DNA of 64,000 bases, taken from the NCBI RefSeq assembly GCF_002252675.1, contig NZ_NQKY01000003.1, positions 186,001 to 250,000 on the forward strand. The letters are read 5' to 3'. The position numbers and the translations under genes were made by a program. How positions within the stretch are numbered: the first letter of the stretch is position 1; every line of letters starts with the position of its first letter. This document shows, in pieces, positions 46,326 through 55,456 of the stretch. The notes under the pieces are model-generated. The model saw only the letters and a list, made by a program, of their open reading frames with translations. It had not been told where the DNA came from and did no database searches. The DNA comes from Synechococcus sp. BO 8801. Lineage in GTDB: Bacteria > Cyanobacteriota > Cyanobacteriia > PCC-6307 > Cyanobiaceae.

Positions 46326-47570
46326 ATGAACGTCCCTGTCCAGCGGCCCGATGGCGGCAGGCCGAGGCAGCGCTTCGGGCTGCGCTTCGGGCCCCGGAAA
46401 TCACGAGGAGGACAGCATCCGGCACGACAACCGGTGGCATCGATTCAGCAGGTCTTCACGCTGATCGCGATTGTCAATGGGCTTGTTCTCCTGTACCTGG
46501 TGATTGCCGCCATCCAGGTGCTGAAGGTTCCTGGTGGCCGGTCAGCAGAGATCTACGTCTCCCTGATTCTGACCCTGCTGCTGGTCATCCTGGCGATCAT
46601 CTCGTATCAGATCATCGCCAGGCGCATCATCCTGCCCATCGCCCGACTGGTCAGGGAAGCCAGTGCGATCGAGAGCGACGACATGAGCAGTCTGCTGACG
46701 ATCCGGAGCAACGACGAGATCTCCCGGCTGGCGCAGGCCTTCAACGTGGTACTCACCAAGATGCGGCAGGCCCTGATCGCCGGTGAGGCCAGCAACCGGC
46801 AACTGCTGGAGGCGAACCGCCAGATCGAGTCCTCCATCAACTATGCGGGCCTGCTGCAGCGCTCGATCCTGCCGGACCGCCAGCTGCAGGAAACCTTCGG
46901 CAACGACTATTTCATCCTCTGGCTGCCGCGCGACACGGTTGGTGGCGACTACTACATCTTCCACTCGGAAGGCGGGCACTGCCTGGCCGGTGTGGCCGAC
47001 TGCGCCGGCCACGGCGTTTCCGGGGCAATGATGACCATGCTGGCCAGGGCAGGCATCGATCGTTCGATCATGGAGGTGGGCATCACCTCACCGGCGGCCA
47101 TCCTGAGCTGCACCGACACCGCGATGCGCACCCTGCTGCATGGCGCCAGGATGAGCAAGTCCATCGCCACCAGCATGGACATCGGGCTGGTTCGCCTTGA
47201 CTTCGAAGCCAGGACACTTAGATTCTCGGGTGCAAAGATCAGTCTCTATTGGAGTGATGGGCAAACCATGCACATGCTCAGGGGAGACCATCGGGCCATC
47301 TGCGACCAACGGGTCGGCTCCTACACGGACCACGACATTCCGTTGCAGCCGGACTGCACCTACTACCTCACCACCGACGGCCTGCTGGACCAGTCAGGCG
47401 GTGACAACGGCTTTTCCCTCGGCACCCAGCAATTCAAGGAATGGCTGATCGGACTGGCCCGCCAGCCGCTGGAGCAGCAGCGTCAGGCCCTGGCCGATGC
47501 CCTTGAACAGTTCCGCGGCAGTCATCCCCAGCGGGATGACATCACGATCCTTTCCTTCCGTTTCTCCTAG
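46326..47570 (+). CDS. siaA: SiaA-like PP2C (SpoIIE-type) serine/threonine phosphatase
   Basis: 414 residues. TM1 (about 43-66) and TM2 (77-98) are separated by only about ten residues, then HAMP (ARRIILPIARLVREASAIES, about 98-150), a coiled coil and a PPM phosphatase domain: PRDTVGGDYYIF, ADCAGHGVSGAM (about 222), YYLTTDGLLDQ and QRDDITILSF, so the metal-binding Asp residues are present. In Pseudomonas SiaA dephosphorylates SiaC and so permits activation of SiaD. Here the large periplasmic sensor of the Pseudomonas protein is missing. ATG 46326 (MNVPVQRP) is chosen. It heads the four-gene operon. Confidence 0.87.
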   Translation: MNVPVQRPDGGRPRQRFGLRFGPRKSRGGQHPARQPVASIQQVFTLIAIVNGLVLLYLVIAAIQVLKVPGGRSAEIYVSLILTLLLVILAIISYQIIARRIILPIARLVREASAIESDDMSSLLTIRSNDEISRLAQAFNVVLTKMRQALIAGEASNRQLLEANRQIESSINYAGLLQRSILPDRQLQETFGNDYFILWLPRDTVGGDYYIFHSEGGHCLAGVADCAGHGVSGAMMTMLARAGIDRSIMEVGITSPAAILSCTDTAMRTLLHGARMSKSIATSMDIGLVRLDFEARTLRFSGAKISLYWSDGQTMHMLRGDHRAICDQRVGSYTDHDIPLQPDCTYYLTTDGLLDQSGGDNGFSLGTQQFKEWLIGLARQPLEQQRQALADALEQFRGSHPQRDDITILSFRFS

Positions 47571-47661
47571 AGGACCGACTGATGTCCTATGCGACCATGC
47601 TCAGCGAACGATTCTCCTGGCGCGCCATCGCCGCGCAAGAGCGCCTCTCGGAGTTGAAGCG

Positions 47662-48210
47662 ATGACGATCACCACCACCAGTCTGATGTCTCTGAGGGAG
47701 TTCTTCAGTGACTATCGGATTCTCATCTGCTTCAATGGCCCCATCTCCACCACGCTGATCGGCGAGATTGGATCCGCACTCAAGGAACACATCGAATCCA
47801 ATCACGCGCCTGAACTGGAAGTGATGGATGTGTTCAGTGTGTATATCGAAATGAGTCAGAATATCAGGAATTACGCCACCAGCCATGGCTTCAGCGATGC
47901 CGAGTCCTCCGCCACGGTCGTGATCGCGGCCGCCGAGGCTGGCCATTACGCCGTCTGTGCAGGTAACCTCGTTGAGATGGAGGATGGAAAGGCCCTGCTG
48001 AAGCGGATCCACGAACTCGCCGCCTGTGACAAGCCCCAGCTGAAGGCGCTCTACAAACAGCAGTTGCGCCAGCCCCACTCCCAGACCCCGGGCCAGGGCG
48101 CCGGCCTGGGTCTCATTGAGATTGCCAGGCGCTCAAGCCAACCCATGGAGGCCTCCCTTGACCCCCTTGAGCCCGGTCGCGCTTTCTTCAGCCTTCGGGC
48201 CATCATCTGA
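47662..48210 (+). CDS. siaB: SiaB-like protein kinase (GHKL fold)
   Basis: 182 residues. It has a degenerate GHKL ATP-binding fold: an N-box-like VYIEMSQNIRNYA (about 59-71) and a G-box-like GQGAGLGLIEIARRS (about 145-160). SiaB in Pseudomonas phosphorylates SiaC on a threonine and opposes SiaA. ATG 47662 begins 91 nt after siaA, and the stop is 4 nt before siaC. The gene is visibly less GC-rich than flanking housekeeping genes. Confidence 0.85.
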   Translation: MTITTTSLMSLREFFSDYRILICFNGPISTTLIGEIGSALKEHIESNHAPELEVMDVFSVYIEMSQNIRNYATSHGFSDAESSATVVIAAAEAGHYAVCAGNLVEMEDGKALLKRIHELAACDKPQLKALYKQQLRQPHSQTPGQGAGLGLIEIARRSSQPMEASLDPLEPGRAFFSLRAII

Positions 48211-48214
48211 TCCC

Positions 48215-48610
48215 ATGACCAGCAGCGAAGAACTGAACCTGTCCGTACCGGGCTCCCAGTCCAGCCCTTCGATCCGTGCGGACTGGAAGGCGGGTGTCGT
48301 GGTGATGAGCGGTGAGTCCTATCCTGAGAATTCCTTTGAGCTCTACGACCAGCTGATCCAGTGGATTGAGTCCTATCTCACCACCGCCAACCACTCACTG
48401 ACTCTCGAGCTGCATCTCAACTATCTGAACACCAGCAGCATCCGCTTCATGATCGACATCTTTGATCTGCTGCAGACGGCGTTTGATGAGGGTAAGGAAG
48501 TGCTGGTGCAGTGGATGTTTGATGACCGAAACCCTCGCTCCGCCGAGCTGGGCTCCGAATTCAAGGAAGACTACACCTTTCCTTTTCTGATCCTTTCCAT
48601 CAACGCCTGA
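48215..48610 (+). CDS. siaC: SiaC-like switch protein (DUF1987)
   Basis: 131 residues. DUF1987 shows as VVVMSGESYPENSFELYDQLI (excerpt) and LELHLNYLNTSSIRFMIDIF. Thr73 in LNTSS is, by my recollection of the family alignment, equivalent to the threonine phosphorylated by SiaB and freed by SiaA in Pseudomonas; that assignment is inference. Unphosphorylated SiaC binds and activates SiaD. An N-terminal Ser-rich tail of about 20 residues precedes the fold. Confidence 0.87.
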   Translation: MTSSEELNLSVPGSQSSPSIRADWKAGVVVMSGESYPENSFELYDQLIQWIESYLTTANHSLTLELHLNYLNTSSIRFMIDIFDLLQTAFDEGKEVLVQWMFDDRNPRSAELGSEFKEDYTFPFLILSINA

Positions 48611-48611
48611 C

Positions 48612-49466
48612 ATGCCAGAGACTTCCGGCCCCAAATCTGACGATCAGCTGGAACAGGAAGTCATGGCCGTCCTGGCAGATCAGCGTTACGACAATGATCC
48701 GGTCCGGAACCTGCTGGCCAGATTGTGGCACCGCATCGAAGAGCAGGTGGACCGCCTGGAGCGGGTTGCCGATATCTCCGATCTCTACCAATCCCACGTT
48801 CTGGAGAGTAACCGCAGCCTCACGAATCGCTATGAGAAGCAGCTGCGCCAGATCAAGCGGGTGGTGCGCATCTCTGACCTCTATCAGGCCTCACTGAAAG
48901 AGGTGAATCTCACCCTGTTCGAGGCTTCCACCCACGACCCCCTGACAGGGATCTCCAATCGTCGCTTCATGGCGGAGCGCTGCCTGGAGGAGGATCAGCG
49001 GGCCAGCAGGCATGGCTCCACCTATTCGATGATCATCCTCGATGTTGACCACTTCAAACTGATCAACGACGACTATGGGCATGCCACCGGCGATCTGATG
49101 CTGGTGGATTTCGTCAAGGCGCTTTCCGGCAGCCTCCGCCACTACGACATCATCGCCCGCTGGGGTGGGGAGGAGTTCCTGGCCCTGCTGATCGATGCCG
49201 ATCTGGCCACGGCCGAAGGGGTGGCCAAGCGGATGCTGGCCAACATCCGCAGCATGCGCGTGTCCATCGACGACATGGAGCTGAAGCTCACCGCCAGCAT
49301 GGGCCTGACCGAGCACAAGGCCGACGAGAACTACGACGCCACCTTCCGCCGCGCCGACAAGGCCCTGCTGATGGCCAAGAACAGTGGTCGCGATCGCCTC
49401 GTCGTGATTGATCCCGGCGACCCCCTCGGCCATCGGGAAATCAGCACCCTGGCGGCGACGGAGTAG
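48612..49466 (+). CDS. siaD: SiaD-like diguanylate cyclase
   Basis: 284 residues. The C-terminal cyclase domain has DPLTGISNRRFM (about 110), MIILDVDHFKLINDDYGHATGD (excerpt) and the active-site motif ARWGGEEFLALL (about 184). The N-terminal helical region carries a duplicated segment, RVADISDLYQSHVLESN and RVVRISDLYQASLKEVN, about 35 residues apart, the likely SiaC-binding or dimerising stalk. No TM. It starts 1 nt after siaC and ends the operon, before a hairpin pair. Confidence 0.9.
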   Translation: MPETSGPKSDDQLEQEVMAVLADQRYDNDPVRNLLARLWHRIEEQVDRLERVADISDLYQSHVLESNRSLTNRYEKQLRQIKRVVRISDLYQASLKEVNLTLFEASTHDPLTGISNRRFMAERCLEEDQRASRHGSTYSMIILDVDHFKLINDDYGHATGDLMLVDFVKALSGSLRHYDIIARWGGEEFLALLIDADLATAEGVAKRMLANIRSMRVSIDDMELKLTASMGLTEHKADENYDATFRRADKALLMAKNSGRDRLVVIDPGDPLGHREISTLAATE

Positions 49467-49485
49467 GGGCCACCCACCCAAGCCA

Positions 49486-49521
49486 GCTCAGCGAATGAGC
49501 CGGCGGCCGCAGGGCCGCCGG
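49486..49521. terminator. Two adjacent hairpins between siaD and nrdJ
   Basis: GCTCA-GCGAA-TGAGC (49486-49500) is followed directly by CCGGCGGCC-GCAG-GGCCGCCGG (49500-49521), a perfect 9-bp stem. They lie between the convergent 3' ends. No T-run follows on either strand, so efficiency as an intrinsic terminator is uncertain. Confidence 0.6.
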
Positions 49522-49535
49522 CGAGGGCTCAGGCC

Positions 49536-51923
49536 TCAGGCCTCAGGCTTGGCCAGCGGCAGCAGACACTTGTCGGAATCGCACCCGGCCGGGCCGGCTT
49601 CGATCAGCTCGCCGCCGTCGTACTTCTGCAGGGCCAGGAAGAAATCGCCACACACACGCCGCTGTTCGACCTCGCCCACCATCCGGGCGTAGGTGGCCTG
49701 ATCGATCGGTTCGAAGGGCAGCCGCGGGAAGGTGGCGTTGGCATCGAAGCGGGCCAGGAGTGCGGCCGAGATGTAACCCTCCCCGTTCTCGATGGCGTGG
49801 TGGATCGCGGCGGCCAGGGGCTCGATCTCATGCTCACGGAATTCCACCGTCGCCGAGGTGTTGTGGGTGGTGTAGGAGCGCTGCACCTGCATGTAGAAAT
49901 CGAACTGGGCCAGGGCGGAGAAGTTGTTGATTTCCACCCGGTCGGCCCCGGGCAGGTTGGCCCAGCTCACCTCGGTGGGGATCTCCACCAGCCATTCGGT
50001 GCAGCGCGGATCGAAGGGATCATTCAGCAGCCGCCCCTGCTCGTCCTTGTCGGACTGGGAGGGAACGATCGCGTAGCCGTACTCCATGCAGGCCAGGGCC
50101 ACCGGATCGTTCTTGCGGAAGGTGATGCGGCGGATGAAGCGCTGGGCCTTGGGGGGATGCCAGCCGGGGCTGGCGCCGGTGAGCAGGCTCTTGGTGCCGG
50201 CCGGCTGGACGGTGGTGCAGCGATTGGGACGGCGCATGCCATGGCGGTCGCAGTAGTCCCAAACCGCCTCGTGCACCCAGTCCTTCCAGCGGGACAGGTA
50301 GGCCGCCTCCTGCTGGCGGAACGACCGGCCCTCCTCGCTGTCGGGACGGCCCGCCTCCCACCACTGCAGCCAGGGGGTGCCGAAGGCGTGGACGAAGAAG
50401 TCGAACAGGCCCGTGAAGCTGACCCCCACGATCGGATCCCAGGCCCGGCTGCGGCGATAGCGCTCGACCTCGAAGCGGTGGTTCAGCAGGCAGGCCACCG
50501 CCAGACCGCCGGCCTTGAAGGCATCCTCCTGGGCCTGGTGGTCGGCGGGGTCGATCCGGTTGAGATGGATTTCCGCCAGGTTGCAGTGGAAATCGGCTCC
50601 GAGAATCTCACCGCAGGGGTTGAGGCCATAGCGACAGAGTCGGTGTTCAAGCTCGTCGGCGCCGATCTCGGGGTGGTGCAGCTGCAGCCAGCGGCCGGCT
50701 TCCTCCCGTCCCTGGTCGCAGTAGATGCCGATGAACTCGGTGCGCAGCTCCGGGGTGGTCAGCAGGTCGGCGTTGGAGCGGGCGATGGCCTCGGGGGCGA
50801 ACTGGATGGCCCCCTCGCCCGACTGGAACTGCTTGGTGACCGCTTCCAGCACCACCTCGCGGCTGGGACGCACGTGAAACACGCGCGTGTGGTTGGCCAT
50901 GCGCAGGGCGTCCCTTTCGGGGTCGATGCGCCAGTTGCCCTGGTCGTCCTGCTGCCACAGGTTCTCCTTGGCGCCGAGGGCGGAATCGTCATCGGCACAG
51001 AACTGGCGCATGCCGGCGCTGCGGCGGATGTTGCCGGCCACGATCGTGACCGCCGCCTCATCGATCAGCAGGCAGCACTCCACCGAGGTGAGCTGGCGGC
51101 CCCTGGCCTTGTTGAGGATCTGGGCGACGCGGCCGTAGAGATCCTTCAGCTTGACCGGATTGGCCATGCCTCCGAAGCCCTTGAGGGTTTCCCCCACCGG
51201 CCGCACGTCCGAGAGGTCGACCGAAACATGGACAGGACCGTCAAAGCGCTCGTCGCTGCAGAGGTTGAGCAGCAGCCGGTAGCTCTCCACCCAGCCGGCC
51301 CGGGTGTCGCCGACCCGGACGCTGACGTGATGGCCATCGATCACGTGGCTGGTCTGCTGCTGGCGGGAGCCGATCGGCGTCAGGCCGATGTCGGTGACGC
51401 CATCGATGACGAGGGTGTTGCGGATCTTCGGCAGCCGGCTGATCAGATGGGGCTCGATGATGGCGCCGGTGCCGCAGCCCATCATCGCCAGATCCATCAT
51501 CAGGGCGAAGGCTTCCCAGTCCACCAGGTTGGTGGAGGTGCAGTTGTAGGCCCCGGAGAAGTTCTCGGATTGCTCGATCCATTCGGTGCCGCCGATCCAC
51601 AGCCAGCGGCCGGAGGGGAGGGCCATCTGGTGGCGCTGCATGCGCCGGATCAGCTCCACCTCGGAGGCGTCGAGGGAGCCCAGGACCCGCAGGCCCTCCA
51701 GGTTGCGCTCAGCCACCTCGTGCCAGCTCTCCCGACCACCGCTCGCGGTCTTGCGGCTGTAGGTGCGATAGAAGACCGGATAGGCCGCCGGAGCGGTGAC
51801 CGGGAAATCCGCCGCCGGCGCTGGGATCGCGTCGCTGCCGGCAGAGGTCGCCCCGGCAGACGTTGCCCCGGCAGAGGTCGCCGCCGTGTCGGGGGTGGCT
51901 GGACGGGCGGCGGAGATGGTCAC
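49536..51923 (-). CDS. nrdJ: Adenosylcobalamin-dependent (class II) ribonucleoside-triphosphate reductase
   Basis: 795 residues, the monomeric B12-dependent reductase like Lactobacillus RTPR. The sequence has [14 protein letters not shown] near the substrate site, [16 protein letters not shown], the radical/active-site NPCGEI (in [19 protein letters not shown], excerpt) and [17 protein letters not shown]. It ends with a redox Cys pair region ([12 protein letters not shown]). The start is taken as GTG 51923; ATG 51992 lies upstream. The N-terminus has Ala/Thr/Ser-rich repeats ([14 protein letters not shown]). Only about 110 nt separate it from the divergent methyltransferase gene, too little for a cobalamin riboswitch. 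Confidence 0.93.
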   Translation of the reverse strand: MTISAARPATPDTAATSAGATSAGATSAGSDAIPAPAADFPVTAPAAYPVFYRTYSRKTASGGRESWHEVAERNLEGLRVLGSLDASEVELIRRMQRHQMALPSGRWLWIGGTEWIEQSENFSGAYNCTSTNLVDWEAFALMMDLAMMGCGTGAIIEPHLISRLPKIRNTLVIDGVTDIGLTPIGSRQQQTSHVIDGHHVSVRVGDTRAGWVESYRLLLNLCSDERFDGPVHVSVDLSDVRPVGETLKGFGGMANPVKLKDLYGRVAQILNKARGRQLTSVECCLLIDEAAVTIVAGNIRRSAGMRQFCADDDSALGAKENLWQQDDQGNWRIDPERDALRMANHTRVFHVRPSREVVLEAVTKQFQSGEGAIQFAPEAIARSNADLLTTPELRTEFIGIYCDQGREEAGRWLQLHHPEIGADELEHRLCRYGLNPCGEILGADFHCNLAEIHLNRIDPADHQAQEDAFKAGGLAVACLLNHRFEVERYRRSRAWDPIVGVSFTGLFDFFVHAFGTPWLQWWEAGRPDSEEGRSFRQQEAAYLSRWKDWVHEAVWDYCDRHGMRRPNRCTTVQPAGTKSLLTGASPGWHPPKAQRFIRRITFRKNDPVALACMEYGYAIVPSQSDKDEQGRLLNDPFDPRCTEWLVEIPTEVSWANLPGADRVEINNFSALAQFDFYMQVQRSYTTHNTSATVEFREHEIEPLAAAIHHAIENGEGYISAALLARFDANATFPRLPFEPIDQATYARMVGEVEQRRVCGDFFLALQKYDGGELIEAGPAGCDSDKCLLPLAKPEA

Positions 51924-52033
51924 GGTGGGTACGGCCGGATCGTGTTGCGCACCATAACGCCACCTGTAGGGTCTGCAACGCCCCGACCCCACCAGCCACG
52001 GTGCCTTTGGCGCCCGAACGCGATGCTGGAGCC

Positions 52034-52729
52034 ATGGAGCGGATCTGCGAACCGGAGCTGATGGACGAGCCGCTGCAGGCCGAGGCCTACGCGGCGGCGG
52101 ATTTCTCCAGCGGTGACCTTGCGGTGCTGGAGCGGATCGAGGCCCTCCCCGCCCTGCGGGGGAGCGGCGACGGGGAGGGCCTGAACGTCGTGGATCTGGG
52201 CTGCGGACCGGGCAACATCACCTTCCTTGTGGCGCGGCGCTGGCCAGAGGCCCGGGTGCTGGGCATCGACGGATCGGCCGCCATGCTGGCCATCGCCGAG
52301 CGGCGGCGGCTGGCGCAGCCGGCCGCCCACCGCCAGGTGCGCTTCCAGCGGCTGGTGCTGCCCAGCCCCCAGCTGGCGGGCCCCTGCAGCGCCGTGGTCA
52401 GCAACAGCCTGCTGCACCATCTCCATGATCCGGGCGTGTTCTGGGGAGCCGTGAAGCAGCTCTCGGGTCCGGACACCAGCCTCTACGTGAGGGATCTGCG
52501 CCGGCCGGCGAACGCCGCCGACCTCGAGGCCCTGGTGGCCCGCCACGCCGGCGCCGCGCCGGAGGTGCTGCGGCGGGACTATGCCCATTCCCTGCGGGCG
52601 GCCTTCACCGCCGCCGAGGTGATCGAGCAGCTGGAGGCCGCCGGGCTGGGGGGGCTTCAGGTGCGGGAGGTGGACGACCGGTATCTGGAGATCCAGGGCC
52701 ACGGCCTGCCTGGCAGGCTGGCCCCATGA
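52034..52729 (+). CDS. Class I SAM-dependent methyltransferase
   Basis: 231 residues. SAM motif [20 protein letters not shown] (about 53-71), motif [13 protein letters not shown], and the post-motif [20 protein letters not shown] (excerpt). The His-rich block and Asp-Arg region ([18 protein letters not shown]) are of the methyltransferase type acting on small molecules; the substrate is unknown. The last codons overlap the prfC start by 4 nt (ATGA), indicating coupled translation. Confidence 0.85.
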   Translation: MERICEPELMDEPLQAEAYAAADFSSGDLAVLERIEALPALRGSGDGEGLNVVDLGCGPGNITFLVARRWPEARVLGIDGSAAMLAIAERRRLAQPAAHRQVRFQRLVLPSPQLAGPCSAVVSNSLLHHLHDPGVFWGAVKQLSGPDTSLYVRDLRRPANAADLEALVARHAGAAPEVLRRDYAHSLRAAFTAAEVIEQLEAAGLGGLQVREVDDRYLEIQGHGLPGRLAP

Positions 52730-54378
52730 CCAGCCGACCCCCCTCCGTCCCCGTTCCGGACACCGACGCCGCGGCACTGGCGGCGGCGGTGAGCCGGCGC
52801 CGCAATTTCGCGATCATTTCCCACCCCGATGCGGGCAAGACGACTCTCACCGAGAAGCTGCTGCTCTACGGCGGGGCCATCCAGCAGGCCGGGGCGGTGA
52901 AGGCCAAGGGGGAGCAGCGCAAGGTGACCTCCGACTGGATGGAGCTGGAGAAGCAGCGCGGCATCTCGATCACCTCCACCGTGCTCCAGTTCGACTACGC
53001 CGGCAGCACGATCAACCTGCTCGACACCCCCGGTCACCAGGACTTCTCGGAGGACACGTACCGGACCCTGGCCGCCGCCGACAACGCCGTGATGCTGGTG
53101 GACGCAGCCAAGGGTCTGGAGCCCCAGACCCGCAAGCTGTTCGAGGTCTGCCGGATGCGGCGGATCCCCATCTTCACCTTCATCAACAAGATGGACCGGC
53201 CGGGGCGCGAACCCCTGGAGCTGATCGACGAGATCGAACAGGAGCTGGGGCTGGCCTGCTGGCCGGTGAACTGGCCGATCGGCAGCGGCGACCGCTTCCG
53301 CGGCGTCATCGACCGGCGCTCCCAGGATCTGCTGCTGTTCGAGCGGGCCGAGCGAGGCCGCCAGAGCCTGGAGCGGCGCCTGGCCCCCGGCGATCCCGAT
53401 CGGGCCGGGCTCGTGGAGGCGGAGCTGCTGGAGCTGGCCCAGGAGGAACTGGAGCTGGTGGAGGGGGCCGGGGCCACGCTGGATCTGGAGCGGGTGCACG
53501 CCGGTGAGCTGAGCCCGGTGTTCTTCGGCTCGGCGATGACCAATTTCGGGGTGCGCCCCTTCCTGGATGCCTTCCTGGAGCTGGCCCAGCCGCCGGTGGC
53601 CCGGGAGAGCGACCAGGGACCGGTGGATCCGCTGCGACCGGAGTTCAGCGGCTTCGTGTTCAAGCTCCAGGCCAACATGGACCCCCGCCATCGCGACCGC
53701 GTCGCCTTTGTGCGGGTGTGCAGCGGCCGCTTCGAGAAGGACATGAACGTGCGCCACGCCCGCAGCGGCCGCACCATCCGCCTGTCCCGCCCCCAGAAGC
53801 TGTTCGGCCAGGACCGGGAGGTGGTGGAGGACGCCTACCCCGGTGATGTGATCGGCCTCAACAACCCCGGCATGTTCGCCATCGGCGACACCCTCTACAC
53901 CGGTTCGCGGGTGGAGTACGAGGGCATTCCTTGCTTCAGCCCGGAGATCTTCGCCTGGCTGCGCAATCCCAACCCCTCGGCCTTCAAGAGTTTCCGCAAG
54001 GGGGTGAACGAGCTGCGGGAGGAGGGGGCCGTCCAGGTGCTCTATGACACCGACCCCAGCAAGCGGGACCCGATCCTGGCGGCGGTGGGCCAGCTGCAGC
54101 TGGAGGTGGTGCAGTACCGGCTGGAGAACGAGTACGGCGTCACCAGCCGGCTCGAACCGCTGGAATTCAGCGTCGCCCGCTGGGTGAGCGGCGGCTGGCC
54201 GGCCCTGGAACGGGTCGGCCGCCTGTTCAACTGCAAGACGGTCCGCGACGCCTGGGACCGGCCGGTTCTGCTGTTCCGCAACGACTGGAATCTGCACCAG
54301 CTGCAGGAGGACCATCCCGAGCTGGAGCTGCACGGGGTGGCGCCGGTGGTGAGCGGGGTGGAGCCGATCGCCCTCTGA
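52726..54378 (+). CDS. prfC: Peptide chain release factor 3
   Basis: 550 residues, a translational GTPase that recycles RF1/RF2 after termination. G1 [21 protein letters not shown] (excerpt), G2/G3 [11 protein letters not shown] and [19 protein letters not shown]4 [11 protein letters not shown]. The RF3-specific middle and C-terminal domains are present ([19 protein letters not shown] and [18 protein letters not shown]). Length is normal. It overlaps the upstream methyltransferase gene by 4 nt. Confidence 0.96.
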   Translation: MTSRPPSVPVPDTDAAALAAAVSRRRNFAIISHPDAGKTTLTEKLLLYGGAIQQAGAVKAKGEQRKVTSDWMELEKQRGISITSTVLQFDYAGSTINLLDTPGHQDFSEDTYRTLAAADNAVMLVDAAKGLEPQTRKLFEVCRMRRIPIFTFINKMDRPGREPLELIDEIEQELGLACWPVNWPIGSGDRFRGVIDRRSQDLLLFERAERGRQSLERRLAPGDPDRAGLVEAELLELAQEELELVEGAGATLDLERVHAGELSPVFFGSAMTNFGVRPFLDAFLELAQPPVARESDQGPVDPLRPEFSGFVFKLQANMDPRHRDRVAFVRVCSGRFEKDMNVRHARSGRTIRLSRPQKLFGQDREVVEDAYPGDVIGLNNPGMFAIGDTLYTGSRVEYEGIPCFSPEIFAWLRNPNPSAFKSFRKGVNELREEGAVQVLYDTDPSKRDPILAAVGQLQLEVVQYRLENEYGVTSRLEPLEFSVARWVSGGWPALERVGRLFNCKTVRDAWDRPVLLFRNDWNLHQLQEDHPELELHGVAPVVSGVEPIAL

Positions 54379-54412
54379 ACCCGGGGCGCCGTTGGGGTCG
54401 GTGCGGGGGAAA

Positions 54413-54442
54413 CCCCTCCCTCGCGCAACCCCGGCGGAGGGG
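54413..54442 (+). promoter_or_regulatory. Hairpin that may hide a ribosome-binding site
   Basis: CCCCTCC (54413-54419) can pair with GGAGGGG (54436-54442) across 16 nt. The 3' arm (GGAGGGGG) is also an excellent Shine-Dalgarno sequence 5 nt before ATG 54448. It may end prfC transcription, control the 93-residue gene, or be chance in GC-rich DNA. Confidence 0.4.
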
Positions 54443-54447
54443 GCAGA

Positions 54448-54729
54448 ATGAAGCAACAAATCGTCACGCCGCAACGGACGGTCACTGCGATGCCTCGATC
54501 CGTGACGCCATTCCCGCTCTGGCTTGTGCGTCCCCGCAGCGACGGGGGCAGTGATTACGTCAGCTTCCAGCCCTCCCAGGGGGCCGTGGAGATGCGTGAA
54601 GGCAGCCACCTGCCCCCCCAGATGCCCCTGCTCAAGCGGCGCCGGTCGCTGGCCATTGAGGAGGCCGAGGCCTGCCGTCGCCGTCTGCAACAGGAAGCCG
54701 GATATCACCGCAGTGAACCGCTTTTTTAG
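54448..54729 (+). CDS. Small conserved cyanobacterial protein
   Basis: 93 residues, no TM. A core PFPLWLVRPRSDGGSDYVSFQP is followed by a basic/Gln-rich helix (LKRRRSLAIEEAEACRRRLQQEAGY, excerpt). It resembles the short picocyanobacterial W-L-V proteins of unknown function. ATG 54448 has a strong GGAGG site. It lies between prfC and the CPP1-like gene on the same strand. Confidence 0.65.
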   Translation: MKQQIVTPQRTVTAMPRSVTPFPLWLVRPRSDGGSDYVSFQPSQGAVEMREGSHLPPQMPLLKRRRSLAIEEAEACRRRLQQEAGYHRSEPLF

Positions 54730-54753
54730 CCTTGGCTCGATACGCTCGTTGGT

Positions 54754-55440
54754 ATGAACCAAGGATCCGACCTGCCCCATCCGGGCCCTGACGCCTCCGA
54801 TCCGTACGAGCGGCTGGGTGTCGCCCCGGATGCCTCCTTCGACACGGTCCAGGAGGCCAAGCTGGCTCGGCTCCAGGAGGCCGGCGAAGATCCGATGGTG
54901 CGCTCCCGCATCGAGGCCGCCTACGACGCCGTGCTGATGGATCGGCTCAAGGAGCGTCAGCAGGGGCGGGTCAGCAGCGCCGCCCGTTCCGCCTCCCAGC
55001 GGGAGCAGGCCTCACCACCCCCGAGCCGGCCCGCCCTTTCGGCCCTGCCTAGCCTGCCCCAGCTTCCCCCCTCGCGACTGCCGCGCCCGAGCTTCTCCCT
55101 GCCCCGTCTGCAGCTGGCCAGCGGCCGCGATCTCTGGCTTCCCCTGGCGGCCGACGGAGTGCTGCTGGTGCTGCTGGTGCTGATGCCCGGCGCCGCCCCT
55201 GAGCTGCTCACGGCTCTGGCCACGGGCGTCACCCTGCTCAACCTGCAGCGGCGCAACGGACGCTTTCTGGCGGCGGTGGGCTGGTCCTTCGCCCTCCTCT
55301 GCGTGGGTCTGGTCCTCGGCGGCCTGCTGGCCGGTGGGCTGGGGCCCTCCCTGAGCTCGGCCCTGCCGGTCTCCACCCTCCAGCTGCAGAGCATTCCCGC
55401 CATCCTGCTGCTGCTGCTCGGAGCCCTGCTGATCGCCTGA
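54754..55440 (+). CDS. CPP1-like family protein (J-like domain plus membrane helices)
   Basis: 228 residues. A J-like helical domain at the N-terminus (DPYERLGVAPDASFDTVQEAKLARLQEAG, excerpt) has no HPD motif, as in CPP1-like proteins. A Pro/Ser-rich linker (about 85-125) and four TM segments (LAADGVLLVLLVLMPGA to AILLLLLGALLI) follow. In plants CPP1 is a chaperone-like factor for protochlorophyllide oxidoreductase in plastid membranes. Thylakoid location is inferred. Confidence 0.85.
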   Translation: MNQGSDLPHPGPDASDPYERLGVAPDASFDTVQEAKLARLQEAGEDPMVRSRIEAAYDAVLMDRLKERQQGRVSSAARSASQREQASPPPSRPALSALPSLPQLPPSRLPRPSFSLPRLQLASGRDLWLPLAADGVLLVLLVLMPGAAPELLTALATGVTLLNLQRRNGRFLAAVGWSFALLCVGLVLGGLLAGGLGPSLSSALPVSTLQLQSIPAILLLLLGALLIA

Positions 55441-55456
55441 GCCCCGGGGCTTCAGG

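Noticed and set aside
51924-52033. Cobalamin riboswitch upstream of nrdJ
   Set aside because: Only about 110 nt are available between divergent genes, less than a B12 riboswitch needs, and no B12-box-like sequence was seen.
49797-52061. Plus-strand open frame of about 750 codons
   Set aside because: Antisense to nrdJ, which has all active-site motifs.
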